The notes under the pieces: generated by a model
The model's input: the letters and a program-made list of their open reading frames with translations, nothing else
What the model was told of the DNA's origin: nothing
Databases searched by the model: none
Shown here: piece after piece, positions 51,640-62,458 of the stretch
How the letters are laid out: each line of letters begins with the position of its first letter
Numbering within the stretch: the stretch's first letter is position 1
NCBI GenBank assembly: GCA_977006965.1
Contig: OZ345374.1
Coordinates: forward strand, 1,302,001-1,366,000
Length of the DNA stretch: 64,000 bases
Direction of reading: 5' to 3'
DNA from: Phymatolithon calcareum
Taxonomy: Eukaryota > Rhodophyta > Florideophyceae > Hapalidiales
Translations under genes and position numbers: made by a program

Positions 51640-54600
51640 TGTGAAGGCAGTGCGGTTGCCGGTGGGTTACTGGACGGACCTAACGGTACTCGGACGGATA
51701 TAAAGGGTTGCAGCATCAAGGTCGGTCGCGGTTTCAGTTGCTACGTGGAGCGTGCTTGCCGTCGGTGGGGAGCTGCATCGACACGAGAGTCGGAGAGACC
51801 TGATGTGGAAGGATCATCTGCAGATGATATTAAAATGTATCAATGCTATCACCGGCTGAGGTGCCGTGCTGCGTCTGAAAGGTACATACTACTGTAGTAC
51901 AGCAGGGATCACAGTAGGTTGCATAGGGAGCGAGTGTAGAGGACGACGGCAAGTTGACGCTCGCACAAACACGATATGCAGCGGATGCAATGGAGCCGCA
52001 GGCAACAGGCATCAGGAAAACCGGCGGAAGAGTTTACTCTAGTCTGCTCTATGAAAGAATCGCGTGAAGAATGCTCCACGTGGTGGGTGAGATGGTGATC
52101 TCACGTCAAGCTTGCTCTTAGTTTCCTCGTTCGTGATCGAGACAAAATTTTTGAATGTGCGAGATTCCCTAATTTACCGTTGTCCAAATTTGTTTCAATT
52201 AATTTTCTGCATATGTAAAAAGCGCGCGCTTTAATATGCAGCCGACAACTGGCGGTTTTCGTCCATTGTCCAGTAGGAGAGCTGCACGTACGTACTGTAC
52301 GGTGCATAGAGCGTAGGATGCACGTACAGTACTTTACTGTGCATAGAGGGTATGATACTACAGTAGGAATGAGCATCAAGCAAAATTTGAAAACTTGATT
52401 TTATACCGACTATCATCATGCTATGATACTTGCCCTTAAAGCCTGATGATATATCAGACGTATGATAGAGTGTCAAGGAAATTAACGTCTGATACTCCAT
52501 TTTCCTTTGATACTATCATATCGATCAAGAGCCGAACGTCCACGTGTTGTGACGGTGGCCACGTGGCTTGCAGGAAGGAATGAACTGCGCTGTTGTTGCA
52601 GGAGCCGGGAGATACATTTCATTACAGTATCAACTCCAATCAGGTTACACGTACCGGTAGGGTACGTGTAATTGGTCATTACAGTACATCATATCGTTGA
52701 TAGTATCGATAACAGCGGCGAAACTCTGATATCGTACTTGATACAGGAAAAAAATAGGGTTTAACATTGATACTGTACTTTCTTTGATTTGATACCCAAA
52801 CATTGATGCTAATTCCTAACACAGTACAGGGTGATGGGTGAAGACTGGACGGATGCAAAAACTGTGTCGCACACTGCACTTCAGGACTGACGCTCGGACG
52901 GTCTATTCAAGGAGAGAGTGGGAGATACATATAATTGTAGAAGAAAGGCAGTATCGCTATGGTAAGCGTATCGGCCCACTTCCCCCGCGCGTCATCAAGG
53001 ATTTTTGCGTGTATAGTACTGGCTGTACATATAGTGTGGGCAACACCAGACGTTCATGTGGGTGAAAAAACTGCAGTGGAGAAAAACCCGCTCTGGCCGC
53101 TACAGAATAATCAATCTGTGACTGCGCATCGTTCCTGGGACGCTTTTGAATCGGCAGTCTATTCCGTGCTTCCTGCGATCGCCGCCGGTTCGTGCACTCC
53201 TTCGCCCGATTCCATCGCGGCTGCCGTTTCCCCCGTTAGCTCGGTCTATTGAAGGAGCATAATTTAGATTTACGTTTTAGGGTGAATTTAAACTCAGGCT
53301 GTAGCGGACTATGATACAGTGCGGTACTGTGCGACAAAGAGGCACGTCTCTGCCTCTTTGACGCTGTGTCATGAGATGAGTGTGTCTGAAAGTCCCTTCG
53401 GCCTTCTTTACGAAAACAAACTTTATATCACCGATACAGTAATTTAACGTCCATGCAGTGGTCAGTTGTACGTCCGACTTTTCAACATACTGCATATAGA
53501 ATTTGATCCGTGGAAACTTCACATACATTATCAAGAGAACTCGATTTTGTAACGGAAACTGTAGCAAGGGAGATTGTCCACTGCCGTTTTACTTTACGCC
53601 CTCAACCTCCCGACACTCTCCACCTCCAGCACAGCTTATTGTAGGAGAGTGTACCGGACTCTACAGTATTAATATTATTACTGCACTGTGCAAAGGGTAA
53701 GAGCTTATCTCCTGGAGCAAACTTTTACCGTTTACACAATGCAGCAATACTGCAGTATTTTTAGAGTCGAGTACACTCTCCTACCATAAATAAAAAGGTG
53801 TTGTTCATATCAGACGGGGGGAAATGAAAGTTCTTCGTCGCGACTCGTCACACTCGCCAGCTCCAGGTCACCTCTCATGTTAACCTTTATTACTCACCCG
53901 ACGCTGCCATGAAACTCCAGTAGGTACTGCACCGGTTGACAAGATCCCTCTAGTCCCGAATGCGACCGAACTCGTGCACGAGGGCCGTCCTGTTTTACAT
54001 TTGAACTTACTGCTTTCAAAGTACTTTAGAGGAGAGTTTAGATCTTTCGCCACACCAAAGGCATGTATTGATATTCCGATTGGGGGCACTCCATGGAAAG
54101 AGAGTTTTTTCAACTCAGTGTAGCACACGCAATGCTATGCCTTTTTTCATTGTCTCCTATCAAGTCCTCACCAACTGTTTTCCGTCACGACAAATGTCAC
54201 CGTGCATACCAAAGGCCTAGCTTTTTGAATGATACAGGTAAACACTTGTCTAATCAAACTGTTGCCCCAGATCAAACAAACCGATGAATGCAATGGACCC
54301 GCTTGCACGCTGTGCTGATCGAATCGACCAAAAAGTATACTTTCTGTGTCACGAGACACCCGTGCAATGACCTGCTCTGTTTAAGAGGGTCCTACTACTG
54401 TGCCGTTGAGCTGGAAACGATGCAATGTTGCCTTTCCCGGCGCGGAGTGCATCACTTTGCGTTTTCGATGTACAAAATACTTGCGTTTATCAATTATACT
54501 TGCTTCAGTACCATTCCACTTCGGTGACAATATAGTGCTAGACACGAGTTACAAAACGGAGGTATCAAATATATACACAACCGCAACACGTGCTCCATTT

Positions 54601-55598
54601 ACTGAAACTCCGTGCTTTCTTCGACGGTGCGTCCGTAATCTTTCACCATGATAAAGAACATATTCTTAGCCGTCATAAAGCAAAGACCACATAATTGGAA
54701 GCCATCTACGTTATAGGGTGATCATCTTACCGGAGCTGTATACGAAGCTTTTGAATTGGTTGTTCACTGCCTTCGTTGCCGTATCCTTTCAGGCAGACAT
54801 CCATACGCAAAGTCGAACGTTAGCCCACGTGGTCTTCAGGGTAAACGAATTTATCCCTTCCCACTGCGCTTCTATTTCCAAATTCGTCAAAGGTTTCCAT
54901 CTGTTTTCTTGGGCTTGGAGCTACAGCCTAAGATTCGACGTGTAGACGCAGGTACTCGTGAAAGAAAAAAGGTGGTGACTCTGTTTTCAGAACGGGACGT
55001 TTGAGGCACGCACAGCTTGCCATGCGGGTCTTGGATTAGGTTTCTCTCTTGTTGTGCGGTCCTTGTATACAGTTATCAGTCTATTTATTTTTTCCCGTCT
55101 TTACTTTTATCTCTCATAATAATTACTTTTTCGCAAGGAAGCATGAGAATGGCGAAGGCCAGTGCCTATGCCGGCCACAGTGCGAGGTGCGACGAGTTAA
55201 CATGTTGCGCGAATGGGCATGGTCTACTGGGGTCCGATGAGACAATCGGTCCAAATTTAAACTGGACAACCAGACAAGACGTGTACTTCACTGTACCACA
55301 CAACCGTGTCCGGCCTGCACAATCACTACATCGAGCTACACGCCTATTAATTATGTTGCCATGACAATTGAGTTTCGTCCGTTTGTCCTGCTTTCAGGAC
55401 TATTTTAGTAGACGTGTTGCAATCCGCTCAATGCAGAAACTCATTCGCGACTAGAATTGCGATGCGCGAGACTTGTCAAGAGTTGATTCACCTGTAAACC
55501 GAAGATTTATGCCTTTCTGCCTCAGAAAGAAAGTTACGTCTGTCTCAAAAACAACAGATCTGAATACACGCGACAAAAGTTTTTGTATGCTGGACAGG
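51640..55598. other. 4-kb gene-poor spacer with recurrent TACAGTA and TGATAC strings
   Basis: No gene is supported. TACAGTA or TACTGTA strings are scattered densely between about 51890 and 53760, and TGATAC/GTATCA strings cluster at about 52360-52800. Everything else is short, overlapping open frames. Confidence 0.4.
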
Positions 55599-55652
55599 AT
55601 TGTTGAGAAACGATGCTCTGGTCAATTGGCCAGAGCATCATTTCTCAACAAT
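55599..55652. repeat. 54-bp near-perfect palindrome
   Basis: Two 27-bp arms meet without a spacer (CTGGTCAATTGGCCAG centre), with two mismatched pairs. Confidence 0.85.
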
Positions 55653-55914
55653 GGCCTTGAGGACCAAGATCTTTCTTTTGGCCTTATCATAGCATTTGAT
55701 ATTCTGTAATGCCGAATGCCCATTACAGAGGTCACAGAAGTGCATCGTGCCGTGATGCACAAACTTGTGCCTCACAAAGCGGACTTGTCCGTTTTCGGGG
55801 CAATTTTACCCTCCACCCGCCAGCCTACATTGCTGAATTGAGGTGCAGCGCCGTAGGACGCGGGCCGGCATGCTCGCCTGCCTTCTTCGTGCAACCCGTC
55901 ATTGAAACCCAACA

Positions 55915-56667
55915 ATGGCGGCGGGCGAAGCCGCCCTCATGGACATGTTTCCACAATGGCCGCAATCCGTCGTCGCCCAGGTATTACAAGCCCATTCCGG
56001 TAATCTCAATCAGGCCTGCAATTTTCTTCTCGCTGCGTCCGACCCATCAGACCTCGAACCAGAACCGTTCGCACACTCAGAGGAGGAACCACAACAGGTC
56101 ATTGATACCGAAGCTCTGGGTCATCTCGTTACCAATCTCAAGGAAATTGTTGTTCCAGCGCTACAATCACAGCTATGCACCGCGCAAATCCCCGAAATTT
56201 CCGGTACCACAGACAGGGTTTCGTACTCTCTTTCTGGCATAACTGTTGACACTATTAACATTCCGATGCACAGCGTGAACACTGATGTTCTTATCGATGA
56301 TCGACTGGTGAAAATTAACGCCAAAGATATAGATGTTGCCATATCTATCGCCAACTGGAGCTATCAACGAGGCCGTTTTCTACGCGATTCTGGTAGTGCT
56401 ACTGCCTCATTCAACGGCATTTGTGCTTCCATCACCCTCCGCGTTGACGAAACCGACGGGTCACTCAACATAGACCACTGCAATTGCACGATTGAAGGAG
56501 CTATCAACCTTCGCGCGAACGAAAGCAGAGTCGCATGGGTGTACAACTTTCTGCTCGTGCTGTTCCGCACGCCGCTGAAAAATGCGCTGGAGGCCACTCT
56601 AACCGACGCAATGCAGGAGAATATAAACTCTCAACTTCAAGATTGGATGCAGTGGCATGCCGCCTGA
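55915..56667 (+). CDS. CUE domain fused to a TULIP (BPI-like) lipid-binding domain
   Basis: Residues 4-44 (ALMDMFPQWPQSVVAQVLQA then CNFLLAAS) match the CUE ubiquitin-binding pattern, including MFP and the closing di-leucine. Residues 65-250 resemble one half of a BPI/LBP/PLUNC-type TULIP barrel: ISGTTDRVSYSLSGITVDTI, VKINAKDIDVAISIANWSYQ, NGICASITLRVDE and a C-terminal amphipathic helix LKNALEATLTDAMQENINSQ. TULIP proteins bind lipids. Here no signal peptide precedes the domain, so an intracellular lipid-binding protein that reads ubiquitin is suggested (inference). It is convergent with the 996-residue gene, 181 bp apart. Confidence 0.7.
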   Translation: MAAGEAALMDMFPQWPQSVVAQVLQAHSGNLNQACNFLLAASDPSDLEPEPFAHSEEEPQQVIDTEALGHLVTNLKEIVVPALQSQLCTAQIPEISGTTDRVSYSLSGITVDTINIPMHSVNTDVLIDDRLVKINAKDIDVAISIANWSYQRGRFLRDSGSATASFNGICASITLRVDETDGSLNIDHCNCTIEGAINLRANESRVAWVYNFLLVLFRTPLKNALEATLTDAMQENINSQLQDWMQWHAA

Positions 56668-56848
56668 GACCTTAGGCATCTTAAGCACGAGTCGAGCTTC
56701 CGAAATTTTTCCATTGGGGAAAAAAAGCAACTTTAGTACATGACTGGGTGAACTTTCTACAGCTACGGCTGGCAAAAAGAATACCAGCACTTTAAAGAAT
56801 CAGCAGTACATAAACACACAGCGAACGATGTCTATCGAACAACCTGTT

Positions 56849-59839
56849 CTAAGAATCTTCGCTTCCGAGCACATGACGCAGACGGCGCACCTTGCGCCAC
56901 GTCATGTCGCGCCACAACTTTAGAACGATAGACTCTTCGCATAACCCCATGGTATCCTGAACCGTAGTACATCGCTCGCAAGTAACGCCTGTACAACTCA
57001 GTGTAACTTCCATGATATTCTTGTCGTCCTTAAACCAACTAAAATCTCTTATCGCCCATTTCATAACTTGTTGTTTCCCTACGTCCGACATCGTCGACAT
57101 CATGTCACCGCAAACGCGGCTCTGCAGGCTCTTCGCCTTCATCTCCGGTGACTCGTCATCATCGGGCGCGCCCGGTTTCACGACGGCCGTGGGCGCCAAG
57201 GCTATATTTGCAAGAGAACCATTTTCACCGCTCCGCTTTGCTACGGGTGCCATCGCAACTTCGGGCCCCGCGGCTGGAGATGCCGCGACTGTCAATCCTT
57301 CATCCCTGAGATCAACCTGTTGAAGAGGTGCATGATCGGTGACATTCATCCCACGGTGCGATCGCTTTGAATCACCAGCACGAGATTCGTAATACTTAGA
57401 CGCAAAAGAGTCAGGCCCAACTGGAAGTGTAGCAGCTTCATCGTCGGTGAACAAAGCATGTTCATTTGAGCACCGACGGACCATAGTCGATTCTTCGTCA
57501 ATTTGTTCCGGAAGTCCAAACAAGCCCTTTTGCGCCCCTCGTCGATTATCGACTTTAACCAGTCGACGTATCGTTGGCATCGTGTCCATATGCGTATCGT
57601 CCAAATCAGCATCTTCGTCGTCATCATCAGTGGACGACAACTCGGGAGATGGCGACTTATCGTTGACAAATACTTCTTGAAACTTTAGGCATTTGTATCC
57701 CTCCTCGTATGGAGTATAGTCAATGTGCACCGGTCCAGATGACTGTGTTTCCTCAGCCGCACTGGGCTTCCCCGCAGCCACGTTCAATGGTTCGGACTTT
57801 CGCACGAAATTTGGTGTTCGACGCAACCTTTTCTGCCCGTTCACTTCCGGTACATCCAATTCCTTGCCGACTTCTCGTAGCGGCGTGCGAGGGTGCTTCC
57901 TGGGGGAAGAGCGCGTTGGCATCGTCGCTGGCGCTGAGCCGGGCTGTCGCCACTTGTGTGCGGGTGGCTTGAAACTTTCCCCAGATCTGGACGTTGACAG
58001 GTCCTCTAGTTCCATATCCGAGTCAGAATCTGAGAAATCTATAATATTGCGTCCGTTCGTCTTCAGGTTTCTCCGCGGTCGACTCTGAGCAATAGTATCT
58101 TCTGGACTGAACTCTTTCCTGCCTGATAGCTTGCCTTTTTGAGCAGAGCTTGAACCAGGATGGCGCAAACCATTCCGTCGATGAACAGATTTTTGCTTCT
58201 GTTCCAATGATTTTCTGCGCTGCAATAATTTCTTTGCAAACAGAGTTTTCTTGCCTACGCTCCTTGGGGTTGGATTTTTCTCTTGCTTTTTCACCGATCC
58301 TTTCGCTTCCTCCACTTCTTCGGCCATAGCGCTTATGCTACGCTTCAGCTTCTCTAAGTGAGAGAGCGGCGCCTTCTTACGAATGGAAAATCCCAGCTCC
58401 GTGGCATCCATGTCAACGTCTGCAAGCTCGTCAACTGCGCTTCCGTTAGTGCCCTTCACGGAGACTGGAGTATCTGCAGAACCCGTATTTCCCTTAATTG
58501 TCGGAACTGCCATTGCAAAATTCAGAGCTGGTGGCGGCTGCGAAGATGACGGAATAGATTCCTTCGCCGATATTCCATTGACCAGATCAGTCTTAGTATT
58601 CGAAGCTTTGGCATCACTGTCTACTTCAGTGTTAGCAGTATCGGGCTTCTCAACTGCAGTGGATTTGGCCCCATTTGGTAGAGAGCCTTTGACTGATTCT
58701 CCGTTCTGCATCCCTGGCTCTTCCGTTGCAAGATTCGACAAAGAGTTGATAACCTTTTTGTCAAACTCTTTTGCAATAGAAGGACTCACTCCGGGCTTAT
58801 TGACAGTGTTTGGAGGTTCCGAATGGGCTAAAGTGCTATCAAGCCGCTGTGCCACGGATAAAAACGGGGAGGCCGAACTCGCAACCCCACGGTCAGGACT
58901 GTCCACAAGATCAACGACCGGGATTTTCTTCTTCTGCTTCACGGTGAGAGGAGATCGCACAGGACTGGACGTGATAAGGCGTTGCATATTATTCATTGAA
59001 GCACGTCCATGGCGATACTTCTCTCGTGTGAACGGTATCCATTCACGAGGAAGAATAAGCGCTGTAGCCAATTTGGGATTTGGCTTTTGAACAGGCATGA
59101 CGCGCAGAGCGCGAACGGCGTCTCCGAGCGGGCCTTCGGACAGATCCTCATCCGTGAGAGCAAGAAGAGTTTCCTTGAACCATTCTTGCTCTTGTGCTGC
59201 AGCCGGAGAAAATGGTGCTTTCGTCGGACTAGACCCTGGACTCAACAGGCCATCACCGGAGGCAGAAATATCAAGCTTGGGTGGCGTAGGCAGTACAGCG
59301 TCCGGAACGGGTTGACTTCTCGGAATTTTGACAAACACAGTTGCACGACGTTCCTCAATTTCACCCTCCTCGCTGGCCTCCGGTCTAGGACGAGAGCGGG
59401 TAGGACTGAGACTGAGGCGAGGTTTCTTGACGACACGAGCTTGACTGAACCGTGGCGCCAAAGCAATCTGCCTCTGAACGGCAACGCGTGCCGTCTGCGA
59501 CCGTCGAAGTTCCGCCGAGTCCTTGGCAACAGCTATGGCGACAGCAGCACGGGCCGCGATGAACCCCCCAGGAAGACGTGTATAGTGGTCTAGCGCGTGC
59601 TTGCCGGCAAGGTCTGTGACGACACGGCGGGTATGGCGTCCACGCAAGGCTTCTGGAGCACTAAATCCACGCGCGAGCTCGACAGCGAGTTGCGTCGTGC
59701 GGGTTTCGTAGTCCAGGGAAGCCTCGGAGGCCAGAGATTTCTTTTTCGGAGTGGCGCTGAGATCGCCCGGTGCATCCGACGTTAGCCAGCGCTTCCGTTC
59801 AATTGCGGCAGCGTAGACGCCTGTGGTCAAACGATTCAT
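56849..59839 (-). CDS. Large disordered nuclear-type protein, unknown
   Basis: The frame is 996 codons, uninterrupted. Most of it is Ser/Pro/Lys/Glu-rich and disordered, with several nuclear-signal-like basic clusters (ATPKKKS near 30; RSRPRPE near 150; KLLQRRKSLEQKQKS near 545). The N-terminus (MNRLTTGVYAAAIERKRWLT) and a short stretch about 230-285 (LALTDEDLSEGPLGDAVRAL) are more ordered. The last 90 residues form the best candidate domain, with four cysteines at about 949, 954, 957 and 967 (CTGVTCERC then GLCEESIV) and a basic helix TWRKVRRLRHVLG. I recognise no family. Chromatin or kinetochore proteins often look like this, but that is only an analogy. Confidence 0.6.
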   Translation of the reverse strand: MNRLTTGVYAAAIERKRWLTSDAPGDLSATPKKKSLASEASLDYETRTTQLAVELARGFSAPEALRGRHTRRVVTDLAGKHALDHYTRLPGGFIAARAAVAIAVAKDSAELRRSQTARVAVQRQIALAPRFSQARVVKKPRLSLSPTRSRPRPEASEEGEIEERRATVFVKIPRSQPVPDAVLPTPPKLDISASGDGLLSPGSSPTKAPFSPAAAQEQEWFKETLLALTDEDLSEGPLGDAVRALRVMPVQKPNPKLATALILPREWIPFTREKYRHGRASMNNMQRLITSSPVRSPLTVKQKKKIPVVDLVDSPDRGVASSASPFLSVAQRLDSTLAHSEPPNTVNKPGVSPSIAKEFDKKVINSLSNLATEEPGMQNGESVKGSLPNGAKSTAVEKPDTANTEVDSDAKASNTKTDLVNGISAKESIPSSSQPPPALNFAMAVPTIKGNTGSADTPVSVKGTNGSAVDELADVDMDATELGFSIRKKAPLSHLEKLKRSISAMAEEVEEAKGSVKKQEKNPTPRSVGKKTLFAKKLLQRRKSLEQKQKSVHRRNGLRHPGSSSAQKGKLSGRKEFSPEDTIAQSRPRRNLKTNGRNIIDFSDSDSDMELEDLSTSRSGESFKPPAHKWRQPGSAPATMPTRSSPRKHPRTPLREVGKELDVPEVNGQKRLRRTPNFVRKSEPLNVAAGKPSAAEETQSSGPVHIDYTPYEEGYKCLKFQEVFVNDKSPSPELSSTDDDDEDADLDDTHMDTMPTIRRLVKVDNRRGAQKGLFGLPEQIDEESTMVRRCSNEHALFTDDEAATLPVGPDSFASKYYESRAGDSKRSHRGMNVTDHAPLQQVDLRDEGLTVAASPAAGPEVAMAPVAKRSGENGSLANIALAPTAVVKPGAPDDDESPEMKAKSLQSRVCGDMMSTMSDVGKQQVMKWAIRDFSWFKDDKNIMEVTLSCTGVTCERCTTVQDTMGLCEESIVLKLWRDMTWRKVRRLRHVLGSEDS

Positions 59840-61400
59840 TGTGGCCGAGGCGATGCGCCCCGCCGCGGAGCCGGGAGCAGGGCAGGCCTAGTTTTGTGGA
59901 CGGGTTACACGCGCGATGGGATAGATGAGAGTTGGGTAGACGCAAGGGGGCGGGGTGCAAGGCGGCGAAATTGGATTCTTGCGAAAAAAATGGGCGATGT
60001 TTTGCCAAGCGTTGGGTCTTTCTTCGGGTGGGTTCGCCTCCGAGCTGAGCAGCGTCGCATCGGCAATTCGCGACTGTTAGTTTTGTAGGTGGTGCGCGGC
60101 GATGGGTCCGCCACCCAACTCGCTTATTCGAACTGCAAGCGATAGATGCGCTCACGATTCGGACGCGTAAGGGAATGGTGTGGGTCGCCGACGGTCCACA
60201 AAATATGACATAGGCGGTCTTTTTGTAACAATACTGGTTCCATATTGTGCGTGATCCGTTCCATTGTGCCCCTATCGGACTGGCGGACGACGAGATAGGG
60301 GACAAAACAAAGAGACTTGATCTCAGAAAACAAAAACTGCCGAATTTTAAGGTCCTGCATGCAATAAGATTTTTCGGATCTATGCATTATGATAGATGGA
60401 CGGCTTCAGAGTGCTGTAAAGTCCCCAACAAATGACTGCCTTATTACTCGTGGCGGGACGCTGCTTTTAAACAGGCAGGCTGTATCATTATTTAAATGTT
60501 TGCGAGCGCACTGCAGCTCTGGCGCTGAGGTGCTCGACCATTGCCTGTGCGACAACCAGACGATAAGGCACTGCATCTGAGAAAAATCACTGCACAGGTC
60601 ATTGAGACAGTCCATTGAGACAAGAAGCCCCTCCGCTGAATTGTTAAACAAGCCTCCAAGTAGTTCTTTAACTGCCTCACTCGCACAAACTCGCCCTCCC
60701 TTTTAAAGAGTCGATGTCGCACTCGTCATCATCATCATGATCCTCCTCACTTTCAGTACTTGGCACCAGTCATTCATCCCGCGGAAAGCTTTTGTTGAGA
60801 GCATGCGCGACAAAAGACTGAAATGGCGGTCGTTTAGCTTTAGCCAGCCGCTCCGCCTCTTTATCAAGCAGCTGCTCACTGTCCAGTCGTTAGAGTTGCC
60901 CTCCCTTTCCTTGGGTGCTCACACAGACCGGCTTGTGAAACGCCCCCGCTGTCTCTCGACCCTCCACTCAAAAATTCAATCGGGAACAGAATGAAATCGT
61001 GGGTGGCAGAAGTACGACCCAGATCAGCTGTGGTCCAAGTTTCTAGTTCCGGGGCAGGTCGCGGACCAGAAAATTGACTCTGCAAACATGGCACAGGATA
61101 CGTCGCTCAATTTGTCTCGTGTGTGTCAGCGCTGAGGAACGCATCCTTGTGCGGCGGTCTACAGGCGAGCCACGGACGTTTTCTTCTTCCGCAAAGCTCC
61201 TTGGGTTGTAGCCCACTTTTCATGCACTAAATATGCATCACACTGTAAGCATTGCACGACACTATCTCGGAGATTTGCGTGTACACGTGTATTGGCATGT
61301 GCGTACACATGGACCTGCTTCACACGCGTGTGCCGCGGTAGGGACGAAGATCCACTCTCTTCCTTCCCAATCTCGTTTCCACAACTTGCATGTGACCTGC
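59840..61400. other. Divergent intergenic region
   Basis: It presumably contains promoters for the 996-residue gene and the Lon-domain gene. No other gene is supported. Confidence 0.4.
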
Positions 61401-62255
61401 ATGGCCGATCCGACCGCGTTTGCGGCGCCTCTGCCCTTTTGTCGTGTCCGTCGCTCGAACCGCCATGTTTGCGTCCGTGCCGCTGCCACTCCCTTCTCGA
61501 CGTCTCCACCGCGGCGCATTGACATCGTCGCTGTACCCATGACGGCCGGCGGAGACGTGCTGTTCCCTGGCGGATCCCAGGTTTTGCGACTACCTTTGGC
61601 GGATGCGATTCGCGCCAAGCAGTCCCCACAATTTGGGTATCTTCCCGTTGATGCCTGGGATGAGCCTTCAACTGTCGGCACACTGGCCGTCATAGACGAA
61701 TTTGAGCCGCGGCCTCTGGACGAAACGGCGCTTGTGCTTTGCAATGGTCTCGAGCGCTTTCGCGTTGTCTCTCTTGATGAAGGTCATGTGTCGGGTACTG
61801 TAAAGTGTTTCTGTGATGAGCCGACGGAGGAGCAGCTTTTGCCCAAGGTAAGAGAACTGGAGAAGAAGTTGGTGAATGCTATGACCGAGATTGTCAGACT
61901 CAGCATCAAAATCAGTGATGAAAGTGACCAGCAACGACAAAAAGCGCTTGCAGAGACTTTAAAGAGAGTCGAGGCCTTTTGCGGACAAGGTGGTACCGAC
62001 GAGTCCAAGCGCTTGCTGCAGCACTGGATCCTGGAACTATCTCCTGATAGGCGGAGAGAAATTCTTAGTTTCATCGTCATGGACCTTCTTAGTCTTAGCT
62101 TCATGTCCCGTCGGAAACTTATGTTGGAAACAGACACTGGCGCTCGTCTTGAAGAGGCTCTCGAAGCTCTTGACCCCTTTATCCGAGAGCTTGCTGCGAA
62201 AGGAGCCATTGTTTCCGCCCTTGGCAAAGAAAATCTGGGCCAGGCCTCCTCTTGA
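61401..62255 (+). CDS. Lon N-terminal (substrate-binding) domain protein, plastid-type
   Basis: The core (RRIDIVAVPMTAGGDVLFPG, then LPLADAIRAKQSPQFGYLPV and VGTLAVIDEFEPRPLDETAL) follows the ATP-dependent protease Lon N-terminal fold. There is no AAA+ or protease domain, as in stand-alone LON-domain proteins of cyanobacteria and plastids, whose function is unsettled. A helical C-terminal half follows (KVRELEKKLVNAMTEIVRLS). I chose the methionine at 61401, which gives a Ser/Arg/Ala-rich extension (MADPTAFAAPLPFCRVRRSN) like a plastid transit peptide. The frame is open back to 61233. It is convergent with the RBM34-like gene. Confidence 0.8.
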   Translation: MADPTAFAAPLPFCRVRRSNRHVCVRAAATPFSTSPPRRIDIVAVPMTAGGDVLFPGGSQVLRLPLADAIRAKQSPQFGYLPVDAWDEPSTVGTLAVIDEFEPRPLDETALVLCNGLERFRVVSLDEGHVSGTVKCFCDEPTEEQLLPKVRELEKKLVNAMTEIVRLSIKISDESDQQRQKALAETLKRVEAFCGQGGTDESKRLLQHWILELSPDRRREILSFIVMDLLSLSFMSRRKLMLETDTGARLEEALEALDPFIRELAAKGAIVSALGKENLGQASS

Positions 62256-62458
62256 GAGAAACTAACATTAACCTGGGATCCACCCATGAACCCAACCTTT
62301 ATCTGTGGACGTGCTAAATTTATTAACTAGAAATGACATGGAAATTGTATCAACAATGCAATGACTCTTCAACCGAGGACGGCACTGTGCATAAGTTCCA
62401 AAAAGATTAGAAAGAGAGGAGCCTGTACGGTACACATGACGGCTGGCTCTGGCGTCTA

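Noticed and set aside
61159-61744. Minus-strand frames opposite the Lon-domain gene
   Set aside because: Shadows of the convincingly conserved plus-strand protein.
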